Positions 34,169 through 41,897 of a stretch of DNA of 64,000 nt are shown piece by piece. Source of the DNA: Amycolatopsis acidicola (lineage in GTDB: Bacteria > Actinomycetota > Actinomycetes > Mycobacteriales > Pseudonocardiaceae); assembly GCF_007713735.2 (NCBI RefSeq), contig NZ_VMNW02000011.1:62001-126000 (forward strand). Reading direction: 5' to 3'. The notes under the pieces are model-generated. The model was given only the letters and a program-made list of their open reading frames with translations, made no database searches and was not told the origin of the DNA. Positions within the stretch are counted from its first letter, which is position 1. The number at the start of each line of letters is the position of its first letter. The translations under genes and the position numbers were made by a program.

Positions 34169-35094
34169 GCGGCCATCAGGGCTGGCAGTTCCTCGCGTAG
34201 GTCGCGTTGCCAGTAGGGCGCGGTGTGCGTGCCGGGACCGTAGTCGTCGAAGGTGTGGGGGATGCCGAGAGCGGTCAGCCGCTCGTCGAAGGACACCGAC
34301 GCCGCGTGGATCCAGTACTCCGTCAGATCCGGCAGCGCGGCTCCGTCATAGGGGCCCGGCTGCCCGTTCCCGGTGTAGACGGCCAGGTGCAGGCCGCGCA
34401 GGTTTTCCGCGATGGCCCAAGGGTTGTGGGCCTCCCAGAGCCGGTTGTCCAGCAGCCGCAGCCCCCAGACCGCCGTCGGCACGCGAAGATCGGCGAGCGG
34501 CGAGACCTCGACGGTGAACGTGGCCGGGATGCTGTCGAGATCGACCGCGCCGGAGAAGCTCGCGGCCGCCGCGAAGAGCCCGGGATGCCTTGCCGCGTAG
34601 CTCATCGCGCCGAAACCGCCCATCGACAGGCCCGCGATCACCCGCACCGAGTCGGTCCGGAAGTGCCCGTCCACCCACGGGACGAGCTGATCGAGATGGT
34701 AGGTCTCCCACTCCGGCGGGCCGCCGAAACCGAAGTTGAGCCAGTCCGAGTACCAGCCGCCCTGCCCGCCGTCGGGCATCACCACGATCACCGGCACGCC
34801 TGCGGTGATCGCCTGCGCGTCGCCTTCGTCCGTCCACCACCGATAGTCGGAAGTGCCGCCGTGCAACAGATACAGCACGCGGTACCGCTGCTGGGGATGC
34901 TCGTCGTAACCGTCCGGCAGGAGGACGCGGAAGCCGGTTTCGCCGTCGATCGCGGGCGTGGTGGCGGTCAGCTCCAGCAGCCGCGCGTTCACCTGCCGTT
35001 GCGACACCACCTGGAGCTCATCCGGATCAGCGCGGGCCGGGACGGGAAGCAGCAGGCACACCAGAACGACGACTACTGAAACAACCCCGCGCAT
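34165..35094 (-). CDS. Secreted esterase of the esterase D / antigen 85 type
   Basis: A 309-residue alpha/beta hydrolase with a signal peptide (VVSVVVVLVCLLLPVPARA, cleavage probably after ARA). The oxyanion region is YLLHGGTSDYRWW, the nucleophile elbow is GLSMGG (Ser157) and a late His lies in GPGTHTAPYW. The family includes acyl-transferring antigen 85 proteins and simple esterases. Nothing here shows mycolyl specificity, so esterase is the safe call. The stop codon shares a CTAG palindrome with the convergent SGNH gene (four-base overlap). Confidence 0.85.
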   Translation of the reverse strand: MRGVVSVVVVLVCLLLPVPARADPDELQVVSQRQVNARLLELTATTPAIDGETGFRVLLPDGYDEHPQQRYRVLYLLHGGTSDYRWWTDEGDAQAITAGVPVIVVMPDGGQGGWYSDWLNFGFGGPPEWETYHLDQLVPWVDGHFRTDSVRVIAGLSMGGFGAMSYAARHPGLFAAAASFSGAVDLDSIPATFTVEVSPLADLRVPTAVWGLRLLDNRLWEAHNPWAIAENLRGLHLAVYTGNGQPGPYDGAALPDLTEYWIHAASVSFDERLTALGIPHTFDDYGPGTHTAPYWQRDLREELPALMAA

Positions 35095-35153
35095 ACACCG
35101 AGCGTAAGTACGCTATCCGGGCGCCGAGCGGGATCGTTTTGCACCCGTGACCG

Positions 35154-35555
35154 CTAACGGACGAGCGCGGTTGCCTTGCCCAGCACCGTTTTCCCGTCGA
35201 ACTTCGCCGTGATGTCGACGCGCGCGAGGCCGTCTTCGCGCACCTCACCGACCTTGCCGGTGAACTCGACGAGCGCGCCTTCTTCGTTGTCCGGCACCAC
35301 GACGGGCCGCGTGAACCGAACGCCGTATTCGACGAGCTTGCTCGGGTCGCCGAGCCAGTCGGTGATCAGCCTGCCGCCCAACGCCATCGTCAGCATCCCG
35401 TGCGCGATCACGTCGGGCAGGCCGACCTCCTTGGCGAAGCGCTCGTTCCAGTGGATCGGGTTGAAGTCCAAAGACGCGCCCGCGTACCGGACCAGCCTGT
35501 CCCGGGTGACGTGGACGCTCAGCGGCGGCAGCTCCGTGCCGGTCGTGTAGCTCAT
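35154..35555 (-). CDS. hadB: MaoC-type (3R)-hydroxyacyl-ACP dehydratase, HadB-like
   Basis: Single hot-dog-fold hydratase of 133 residues with the hydratase-2 motif YAGASLDFNPIHWNERFA, in which the Asp and His are catalytic, and AHGMLTMALGG. In mycobacteria HadB is the catalytic subunit paired with HadA or HadC in type II fatty-acid elongation. The start ATG overlaps the hadA stop (TGATG). A longer frame starting in hadA is rejected. Confidence 0.88.
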   Translation of the reverse strand: MSYTTGTELPPLSVHVTRDRLVRYAGASLDFNPIHWNERFAKEVGLPDVIAHGMLTMALGGRLITDWLGDPSKLVEYGVRFTRPVVVPDNEEGALVEFTGKVGEVREDGLARVDITAKFDGKTVLGKATALVR

Positions 35556-36004
35556 CAGGCACCTTCCCCTCGGACCACGAGCTGCGCGCGCGTGGTGCAC
35601 ACCGGCTCACCGTTCTCGTCGGCGATGTCGGCGCGGACGGTCAGGAAGTCGTTGCCCGCACGGGTCATGATGTCCTCGACCTGAGTGGTCAGCCGCAGCC
35701 TGTCGCCGGCGCGGACCGCGCGCGTGTGGCGGAAGCTCTGGTCGCCGTGCACCATCCGCGAATAGTCAAGGCCCAGCTCCGGGTCGGCGACGATCGTGTT
35801 GATCGCCGCCAGGTTGATCACCGTGAGGAACGTGGGCGGCGCGATCACGTCGGGATGACCGGCCGCGCGGGCCGCTTCCGGATCCCGGTAGACCGGGTTC
35901 TCGTCGCCGATCGCGTCGGCGAACTCCCTGATCTTCTCGCGCCCGACTTCGTACGTGCTGGTGGGCGGGTACGTCCGCCCGATGAACGACTGGTCAAGTG
36001 CCAC
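35555..36004 (-). CDS. hadA: MaoC N-terminal-type dehydratase subunit, HadA-like
   Basis: A 149-residue hot-dog protein beginning MALDQSFIGRTYPPTSTYEV, with KIREFADAIGDENPVYRD and the inner helix APPTFLTVINLAAI. It lacks the catalytic Asp/His motif and would act as the structural, substrate-binding partner of HadB. hadA and hadB are coupled by a one-base overlap. A hadC-like third gene, expected next in mycobacteria, is absent: hadB is followed by an esterase gene. Confidence 0.88.
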   Translation of the reverse strand: MALDQSFIGRTYPPTSTYEVGREKIREFADAIGDENPVYRDPEAARAAGHPDVIAPPTFLTVINLAAINTIVADPELGLDYSRMVHGDQSFRHTRAVRAGDRLRLTTQVEDIMTRAGNDFLTVRADIADENGEPVCTTRAQLVVRGEGA

Positions 36005-36163
36005 GCGTCGAGACTACCCAGCAGCCCGGGCGCCGCTGGTGGACGGGTGACGCGACTGGGCTGACCGTGGGAGGCCGGCCACCGCGCGTGATCGGGGTTT
36101 CCTACCCACCGGAAGGTTCAGGGCCATGTGAATGAAACGCCTGTACCACAGACTGCAACTCGG

Positions 36164-36173
36164 TCAATATTGA
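36164..36173. promoter_or_regulatory. AT-rich palindrome before the P450 gene
   Basis: TCAATATTGA is a perfect 10-bp palindrome, nearly extended by flanking GG and ACC, ending three bases before the P450 start at 36177. In this GC-rich DNA it stands out and could be an operator or overlap a -10 element of a leaderless transcript. Confidence 0.4.
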
Positions 36174-36176
36174 ACC

Positions 36177-37346
36177 ATGCACAGCACCGCGCGGTCCGCA
36201 ATGGACCTATTTTCACCGGAGGTGGCCGAGGAGCCTTACGGGTACTACCGAAAGCTTCGCGACGCCGGTCCGGTCGTATACCTGGAAAACCTGGACGCCT
36301 ACGCACTCAGCCGCTACGAAGATGTCCGTGCGGCGCTGAAAGACTGGCACACCTTCGGTTCCGCCGAAGGCACCGCGTTCAACCCGGCGATGAACGAGAA
36401 CGTCCAGGGCGTGATCCTCACCGCCGAACCGCCGGAACACGGCGCGCTGCGAGCGGCGCTGATGGACCGGCTCCGCCTCAGTACGGTGCGCGAGCTCGGT
36501 GACTGGGTACAGGAGCGCGCGGACGAGTTCGTCGATCCGCTGGTGCAGCTCGGCAGTTTCGACGTCGCGACCGAACTGTCCCGGCCGTTCCCGGCTTCGG
36601 TGGTCGGCGAGCTGATCGGGTTGAAGCCGGAGATGACCGAGAAGTTCGTGGTCGGCAGCGACGCGGTGTTCGCCGCGATGGGGCCGATGAACGACCTGAC
36701 GCGGCGGGGCCTGTCGATCGTGGGCGAAGTGCTCGAGACGATCGCCGGGCTGTCCGCGGACGATCTCGTGCCGGGCAGTATGGGCGCGGATCTCTACGAG
36801 GCGGCCGCGCGCGGGGAGATCCCGCCGGACCACGTGGTGAAGCTGCTGTGGAACTACGCCGGCCCGGCGTTCGACACCACGATCCACGCGATCAGCAACC
36901 TGATCAGGGCGCTGGCGGACAATCCGGGACAACTGGCGCTGCTGCACGAAAACCCGTCGCTGGTGCCCGCCGCGGTGGACGAAGGACTGCGCTACGACGC
37001 ACCGATCCAGATCTGGGGCCGGTACTGCCGCAAGGACTTCGCCTTCGGTGATTCGGTCGTGCCCGCCGACTCGCGCGTCGCGCTCCTGTTCGGCGCGGCG
37101 AACCGGGACGAGCGGCGCTTCCCGGCCCCGGACCGGTTCGACATCCGGCGCAATGCGCGGGACATGCTGAGCTTCGGCTACGGCCTGCACAGGTGCACCG
37201 GGGCGCCCTTGGCACAGCTGGAGATCGAGGCCGTGCTCCGGGCCTTCGTGACTCGGGTGCAGGCGGTCGAAGTGCTGGAGAGCGAGCGGCACCTGAACCA
37301 CACCGTGCGAGGGTTCCGGAGCCTGAGGATTCAGGTGCACACATGA
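36177..37346 (+). CDS. Cytochrome P450
   Basis: Soluble bacterial P450 monooxygenase of 389 residues. The I-helix oxygen-binding segment reads NYAGPAFDTTIHAISN, an unusual spacing of the AG...DTT motif. The K-helix ExxR is EGLR (DEGLRYDAP), and the haem loop is FGYGLHRCTGAPLAQLE with Cys near residue 340. No membrane anchor. Substrate unknown. It stands alone, divergent from hadA and with no ferredoxin gene nearby. Neither ATG 36177 nor ATG 36201 has a good ribosome-binding site. Confidence 0.92.
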   Translation: MHSTARSAMDLFSPEVAEEPYGYYRKLRDAGPVVYLENLDAYALSRYEDVRAALKDWHTFGSAEGTAFNPAMNENVQGVILTAEPPEHGALRAALMDRLRLSTVRELGDWVQERADEFVDPLVQLGSFDVATELSRPFPASVVGELIGLKPEMTEKFVVGSDAVFAAMGPMNDLTRRGLSIVGEVLETIAGLSADDLVPGSMGADLYEAAARGEIPPDHVVKLLWNYAGPAFDTTIHAISNLIRALADNPGQLALLHENPSLVPAAVDEGLRYDAPIQIWGRYCRKDFAFGDSVVPADSRVALLFGAANRDERRFPAPDRFDIRRNARDMLSFGYGLHRCTGAPLAQLEIEAVLRAFVTRVQAVEVLESERHLNHTVRGFRSLRIQVHT

Positions 37347-37347
37347 G

Positions 37348-37378
37348 GAACCGCCCCGGGGCGACCCCGGGGCGGTTC
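37348..37378. terminator. GC hairpin between P450 and rpmG
   Basis: A perfect 14-bp stem (GAACCGCCCCGGGG with its complement, loop CGA) sits between the convergent P450 and rpmG genes. There is no U tract on either strand. Probably a shared terminator. Confidence 0.75.
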
Positions 37379-37395
37379 GCGCAAAGCTGTGTGGC

Positions 37396-37560
37396 TTAGC
37401 GGGTTTCCTTGTGCGTCCGGTGCGTACCGCAGTTCGGGCAGAACTTCTTCATCTCCAGGCGGTCCGGGTCGTTGCGCCGGTTCTTCCTGGTGATGTAGTT
37501 GCGGTGCTTGCACTCCTCGCACGCCAGCGTGATCTTCGGTCGCACGTCGGTGGCAGCCAC
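37396..37560 (-). CDS. rpmG: 50S ribosomal protein L33 (zinc-binding form)
   Basis: A 54-residue protein read on the minus strand from GTG (complement of 37558-37560), with AAAGG upstream. The sequence runs [20 protein letters not shown], then [19 protein letters not shown], and ends [18 protein letters not shown] and CPNC form the zinc ribbon, so this is the zinc-containing (C+) type. It lies between tRNA-Met and the P450 insertion, at the place where mycobacteria have rpmG next to hadA. Confidence 0.95.
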   Translation of the reverse strand: MAATDVRPKITLACEECKHRNYITRKNRRNDPDRLEMKKFCPNCGTHRTHKETR

Positions 37561-37594
37561 GGCTACGCCTTTCTCTACAAAACTCGAATCCCGG

Positions 37595-37667
37595 TAGCGG
37601 TGGCCGGACTTGAACCGGCGACACAGCGATTATGAGCCGCTTGCTCTGCCAACTGAGCTACACCGCC
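37595..37667 (-). tRNA. metT: tRNA-Met (CAT), elongator type
   Basis: The minus-strand 73-base fold has acceptor GGCGGTG/CACCGCT, D-arm GCTC/GAGC with AGTTGGC loop, anticodon arm AGCGG-CTCATAA-TCGCT with anticodon CAT, T-arm CCGG-TTCAAGT-CCGG and discriminator A. The first acceptor pair is G-U rather than the C-A mismatch of initiator tRNA, so it is an elongator. No encoded CCA. Confidence 0.95.
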
Positions 37668-37704
37668 CTGTACGCCCTGATCCTACCGGACCACCGTTGG
37701 GGGT

Positions 37705-37750
37705 CCAGGGGGCTCGCCCCCTGGCGGGGGCCTGGGGGCTTGGCCCCCAG
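37705..37750. repeat. Two tandem GC-rich stem-loops between tRNA genes
   Basis: CCAGGGGGC-TC-GCCCCCTGG (37705-37724) and CTGGGGGC-TTG-GCCCCCAG (37732-37750) are consecutive perfect hairpins that share the CTGGGGGC element. They lie in the 145-base gap between tRNA-Thr and tRNA-Met, which holds no gene. Short palindromes of this style recur in actinobacterial intergenic DNA. They may also shape the tRNA precursor. Confidence 0.6.
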
Positions 37751-37812
37751 AGGACACCTGCGAAGCGAGTCAGCCTCGCAGCTTGGCTGCGGGCAGACTG
37801 CACCTACTCGCG

Positions 37813-37885
37813 AGCCCCTTTACGGAATCGAACCGTAGACCTTCTCCTTACCATGGAGACGCTCTGCCGACTGAGCTAAAGGGGC
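37813..37885 (-). tRNA. thrT: tRNA-Thr (GGT)
   Basis: The minus-strand 73-base fold has acceptor GCCCCTT/AAGGGGC, D-arm GCTC/GAGC, anticodon arm TCTCC-ATGGTAA-GGAGA with anticodon GGT, T-arm with TTCGATT and discriminator T. No encoded CCA. It lies upstream of tRNA-Met in the conserved thrT-metT-rpmG order. Confidence 0.95.
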
Positions 37886-37957
37886 GGGTCAACGCCTCAA
37901 CGTTGAAGCCTCGAAGAGATTACACAATGACCGCTCGGGTCTGTGCACGGGGGTCGG

Positions 37958-40585
37958 TTACGTCAGCAATGTCAGCACTGCCTCGGTCTGCCGGCTCACC
38001 GACCTCGCCGTACGGGCCTGCAGCCAGGCCTCCAGTCGATCTTCCGGCAGCGGACGGGAGATGAGGTAGCCCTGGGCCACGTCGCAGCCCATCGCTTCCA
38101 GCTGGTCCCGCGCGATGTCCTCCTCCACGCCCTCGGCGACCACCGTCAGGCCGAGCGAATGGCCCAGCTCGACGATGGAGCGGACCACGGCGAGGTCGCC
38201 GAGATCGGTGCCCATGCCGAGGACGAAGCTCTTGTCGATCTTCACCTCGTCCACCGGCAGCTGGCGCAGGTACGCCAGCGAGGAGTACCCGGTGCCGAAG
38301 TCGTCGACCGCGAGCACGATGCCCAGCGCGTGCAGCTCACGCAGGATGGGCAGTGCCTTCTGCGGATCCGCCATCACCCCGGACTCGGTGAGCTCGAAGG
38401 TGAGCAGCTCGGGCGGGACGTCGAACTTGCGCAGCGCCTCGACCACCTTCGCGGGGAAGTCGGTGTCGGCGAGGTTCCGGACGGACAGGTTCACCGCCGC
38501 GGCGATGCGCAGCCCCTCGTCCATCCACTTGCGGACCCGGATCAGCGACTGCTCGAGCACGAACCCGGTGAGCACGCCGATCAGCCCGGCCGCCTCGACG
38601 GCGGGCACGAACTCGTCCGGGTCGAGCCTGCCGAACTCCGGGTGCTGCCAGCGGACCAGCGCCTCCACGCCGAGCACCTGTTTGCTCGGCAGCGAGACCT
38701 TGGGCTGGTAGTGCACGCTGATCTGGCCCTCTTCCAGCGCCTGCCGGAACTGGGTGACCATCTGGAACCGGCGCAGGAAGATCTGCCCCATGCTGGGCAC
38801 GTAGCCGCGGACCTCTTCACCGCCGCGCGTGGCGCGTACGGCCACGTCGGCTCGCTGCAGCAGCCCGTCGACGTCCAGTTCCTCGCCGCCACCTTCGGCG
38901 GCCGGGGTGGCGTAGCCGACCATCGCGTTCGCCTCGACCGTCAGCCTGTCGACCGGGTACGGCGCGGAAAGCTGGGCGCGGAGGCGCTCGGCGACGTCGT
39001 GGATCTCGGTCTCCTGGCAGCCGACGACCAAGGCCGCGAAGGACGCGCCTTCGAGCCGGGCCAGCGGGACGTCGGGGCCGAGCGCGTCCCGGATGCGGCG
39101 GCCGGCGGCGATCACCATGCGGTCCGCCCACGTGTAGCCGAGTGCGTCGCTGACCGTGGAGAACACGTCGAGATCCACCCGGACCACCGCGGCGTCCATC
39201 CGGTTGCTCAGCGGTTCGCGGGCCACCTGCCGGAAGCCGGGCCGGTTGAGCAGGCCGGTCAGCGGGTCGTGGTACGCGTCGTGGCGGAGCGTGGCGAGCA
39301 GACGGCGGTTGTCCAGCGAAGTGGCGAGGTGGCTGGCCATCGTGCCGAGCAGCTGGACGTCGTACTTGCCGAAACCGCGCCAGCGGGACAGCCTGTCGTG
39401 CGCTTCGACGACGCCGAGCAGCTGGTTGGCGCTGCGCAGCGGGACGACGAGCGCTTCCTGCACTCCCCTGTCGAGCAGCGCGGCGGCCACGTCGGGGTTC
39501 GCCTCGGTGATGCGGAAGTGCCGGACGTGCGCGCCGGGCAGGCGGACCAGCGCGTCGTCCCCGTTGCGGTCGACGCCCGGCAGCGGCTCGCCCGCGACGA
39601 CCGTGCGCATCGGCGCCGTGGCCTCCAGGCGCAGGCGCAGCACGACCCTGGCGGCGGCCAGCTGGTCCTTGATGCGTTCGGCGATGGTGGCCCATTCGCT
39701 CACGTCGACGCCGCCGACGAGATCGTCGACGCGGCTGGCCGGGCGGGCGGCGGCCTGCTGCCCGGAGCGGGCGACCATCAGGCTCACGTCGGAAAGCGCT
39801 TCCATGTCCCGCTGCTCGCGGAGCAGATCGGAATAAGCCCAGTACAGCGCGGAAAGTCCGAGGAAGACGGCGACCACGAGCGGCCAGGCGTGCGTGCTGC
39901 CCGCGATCACGAGGTAGCCACTGAGGCCGACCGAGGCGTTCACGAAACCGACGACCAGGATCCGCACGGTGAGCCGCAACGCGGTGCCGATCCGCATCCG
40001 GCGGCGCAGCACCCGGACGGCGGCCAGCGCCAGCAGCGTGCTGGCCAGCGGCGCCGTCAGCGTGCCGGCGAGCGCGGCGGGCCACGTCATTTCGGTGGCG
40101 CCCATGATGCGCTGCACCGCGCCGGCGACCGCGAACGCGCTGGTGATCTCCAGCAGGAAAGCGCCGGCGTTGTAGAGGACGCGGCCGGAGACGCGGCGCA
40201 CGACCAGCGTGCTGATCCCGGCGACGAGGTGTGCGGCGAGCACGACTTCGAACGGGGCGACGAAGAAGCCGATCACCAGTGGGATCTCGGTGAAGGAGAT
40301 GGTCCAGGAGATCCCGCTGCGGACGTCGACGTTGATCCCGAGCTGTTCGGCGAGCAGGAAGGACAGCGCGAGCACCGGGCCGATCCACCACTGGCTGGCG
40401 TCGCCCTCGAAGGGCAGCCAGGCGGAGACGGCGGCCGCTGTCAGCAGCCCGAAGGTGAGCACCACGACGGTGTAGCGGCGGAACCGCCGTTCGTCCCCGC
40501 GCCGTTCTGACGGCTTCGAGGTGTCGTCGACCAGCTCGGCTGCCACCGGAACCGGCGTTTCCGACGTATCCTTGGTGCCCGGCAT
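37958..40585 (-). CDS. Membrane GGDEF/EAL protein, probable c-di-GMP phosphodiesterase
   Basis: An 875-residue protein started at ATG (complement of 40583-40585), with GGAGG upstream. It has about eight membrane helices in residues 30-265, a GAF-like region (about 300-440), a GGDEF-type domain and a C-terminal EAL domain. The cyclase motif is degraded to EGASF (expected GGDEF), although the DPLTGLLNR entry motif remains. The EAL domain looks active: GVEALVRWQHP, VDDFGTGYSSL, VKIDKSF and AEGVE. It should hydrolyse c-di-GMP, with the GGDEF part regulatory at most. It stands alone, just upstream of tRNA-Thr. Confidence 0.9.
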   Translation of the reverse strand: MPGTKDTSETPVPVAAELVDDTSKPSERRGDERRFRRYTVVVLTFGLLTAAAVSAWLPFEGDASQWWIGPVLALSFLLAEQLGINVDVRSGISWTISFTEIPLVIGFFVAPFEVVLAAHLVAGISTLVVRRVSGRVLYNAGAFLLEITSAFAVAGAVQRIMGATEMTWPAALAGTLTAPLASTLLALAAVRVLRRRMRIGTALRLTVRILVVGFVNASVGLSGYLVIAGSTHAWPLVVAVFLGLSALYWAYSDLLREQRDMEALSDVSLMVARSGQQAAARPASRVDDLVGGVDVSEWATIAERIKDQLAAARVVLRLRLEATAPMRTVVAGEPLPGVDRNGDDALVRLPGAHVRHFRITEANPDVAAALLDRGVQEALVVPLRSANQLLGVVEAHDRLSRWRGFGKYDVQLLGTMASHLATSLDNRRLLATLRHDAYHDPLTGLLNRPGFRQVAREPLSNRMDAAVVRVDLDVFSTVSDALGYTWADRMVIAAGRRIRDALGPDVPLARLEGASFAALVVGCQETEIHDVAERLRAQLSAPYPVDRLTVEANAMVGYATPAAEGGGEELDVDGLLQRADVAVRATRGGEEVRGYVPSMGQIFLRRFQMVTQFRQALEEGQISVHYQPKVSLPSKQVLGVEALVRWQHPEFGRLDPDEFVPAVEAAGLIGVLTGFVLEQSLIRVRKWMDEGLRIAAAVNLSVRNLADTDFPAKVVEALRKFDVPPELLTFELTESGVMADPQKALPILRELHALGIVLAVDDFGTGYSSLAYLRQLPVDEVKIDKSFVLGMGTDLGDLAVVRSIVELGHSLGLTVVAEGVEEDIARDQLEAMGCDVAQGYLISRPLPEDRLEAWLQARTARSVSRQTEAVLTLLT

Positions 40586-40869
40586 GCGACCTCCTTCCCC
40601 CACTCGCCCCCAGTGCGTGCGGCCCGGAACTGCCATCCGGTCCGGTGACCTTGATCTCCTGGCCGAATGGGGTGTCACTGTACCCCGGTGGGCGTACTTC
40701 GGCCTCTTTCCGTGTGCCATGGGATCAGCTGATAGTTAACAATGCGCCAACTACGGAGAGCTTCCGTGGCGACCGGGTGAAACTAGAGCCCTTTTCGCGT
40801 TTTGCCTGGTCGCTGGCGGTAATCGACCCCTCTATGTCCCGGTCACCGTGATTGGTCTTCAATACGCGC

Positions 40870-41868
40870 ATGAATACGGAGGCGATCGCCACGGAGCACG
40901 CCACCAGGTTGAGCAGCGTCGACCCTTTACTCCCCCGATTCGACCCGCTTGCGGAGCCGGAACGGGCGTCGGAGGCCTTTCGCGTCATAATCGGGGATTC
41001 CGGCGCGCTGGGGTTCGCGCTGCGCTCGGAGATCGATCCGTCCTCGAGTGACTCTCTGTGGCGGGCGCTGGTGGAACACCGGCTTTCCCTGCAGTTCACG
41101 GGGCCAGACCCCGGTGAATGTTTGACGAGAATTCTCAGTCAATGGGACGAATATCTCACTGACACGGCTCCGCCAGGCGACTGGGACGTCGCTGCCGTGG
41201 TGCCGCGGCCGAGCCGGGACACCGTGGGATCGGCCGAACTGCTGCGCCACGGCTTCGCCCCGCTGCGCGTGCTCGCGGTGCGCCCGGCCGACAGGCTCGC
41301 CGCCGCGGGCCCGCCCGGCGAGCCGGGTGTGCGAATCCGCCCGGCCGAGCCGTCCGACCTCCGTACCGCAGTGAGTCTGTACGCCGAATTGCAGCGCTAC
41401 GACGCCGAATTCGGCAGTGTCACGCTGCGCGAGAACGCGACCGAGCTGCTCACCGCGGACATGGCCCGCGAGCTGGGTAAACACGAGCACGAGCCGACGG
41501 TGTGGATCGCCGAGCTGTACGGCAGGCCGCTCGGCCTGCTGCAGATCCAGCACCCGGCGGACACCGGCTGGATCTCGCCGTATGTCTCGGCCGAGCGGGT
41601 CGGCTACCTCTCTTCTCTGCACGTCGCGGAGGCCGCCCGGTCCTCCGGCGTCGGCACCGCGCTGGCGGCGCACGCGCACCAGCTCTTCGACGAGGCGGGC
41701 GTCGACGCGGTGCTGCTGCACCACGCGCTGGCGAACCCGACCTCCACTCCGTTCTGGTACGGGCAGGGCTACCGGCCGCTGTGGACCTACTGGCATCGGC
41801 GCCCGGCGGTGCTCGCTCACAGCGAACGAGCAGCGGAAACAAACTCGCTCCGGAAAAGGTTGAGCTGA
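40870..41868 (+). CDS. GNAT-family N-acetyltransferase
   Basis: A 332-residue protein from ATG 40870. The C-terminal half (about residues 160-315) is a GNAT domain with the acetyl-CoA loop ARSSGVGTALAAHAHQLF and ALANPTSTPFWYGQGYRP. The N-terminal half (EPERASEAFRVIIGDSGA onward) may be a degenerate second GNAT fold. Substrate unknown. Its last codons overlap the HAIR operator of lon, so it sits directly upstream of lon on the same strand. Upstream start codons TTG and GTG exist in frame, but none has a ribosome-binding site. Confidence 0.8.
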   Translation: MNTEAIATEHATRLSSVDPLLPRFDPLAEPERASEAFRVIIGDSGALGFALRSEIDPSSSDSLWRALVEHRLSLQFTGPDPGECLTRILSQWDEYLTDTAPPGDWDVAAVVPRPSRDTVGSAELLRHGFAPLRVLAVRPADRLAAAGPPGEPGVRIRPAEPSDLRTAVSLYAELQRYDAEFGSVTLRENATELLTADMARELGKHEHEPTVWIAELYGRPLGLLQIQHPADTGWISPYVSAERVGYLSSLHVAEAARSSGVGTALAAHAHQLFDEAGVDAVLLHHALANPTSTPFWYGQGYRPLWTYWHRRPAVLAHSERAAETNSLRKRLS

Positions 41869-41879
41869 GCAGACTCAAC
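41859..41879 (+). promoter_or_regulatory. lon: HAIR operator (HspR site) of lon
   Basis: GTTGAGC-N7-ACTCAAC matches the HspR-associated inverted repeat CTTGAGT-N7-ACTCAAG: both half-site cores (TTGAG, CTCAA) are exact, with the exact nine-base spacing. It overlaps the GNAT stop codon and ends 18 bases before the lon ATG. HspR is known to repress lon, clpB and dnaK in Streptomyces, so heat-shock derepression of lon is predicted here. Confidence 0.8.
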
Positions 41880-41897
41880 TTAGTGAGGAGCACACCG

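Noticed and set aside
36177-37346. P450 as part of a natural-product cluster
   Set aside because: No synthase, tailoring or regulatory genes surround it; the neighbours are translation and fatty-acid genes.
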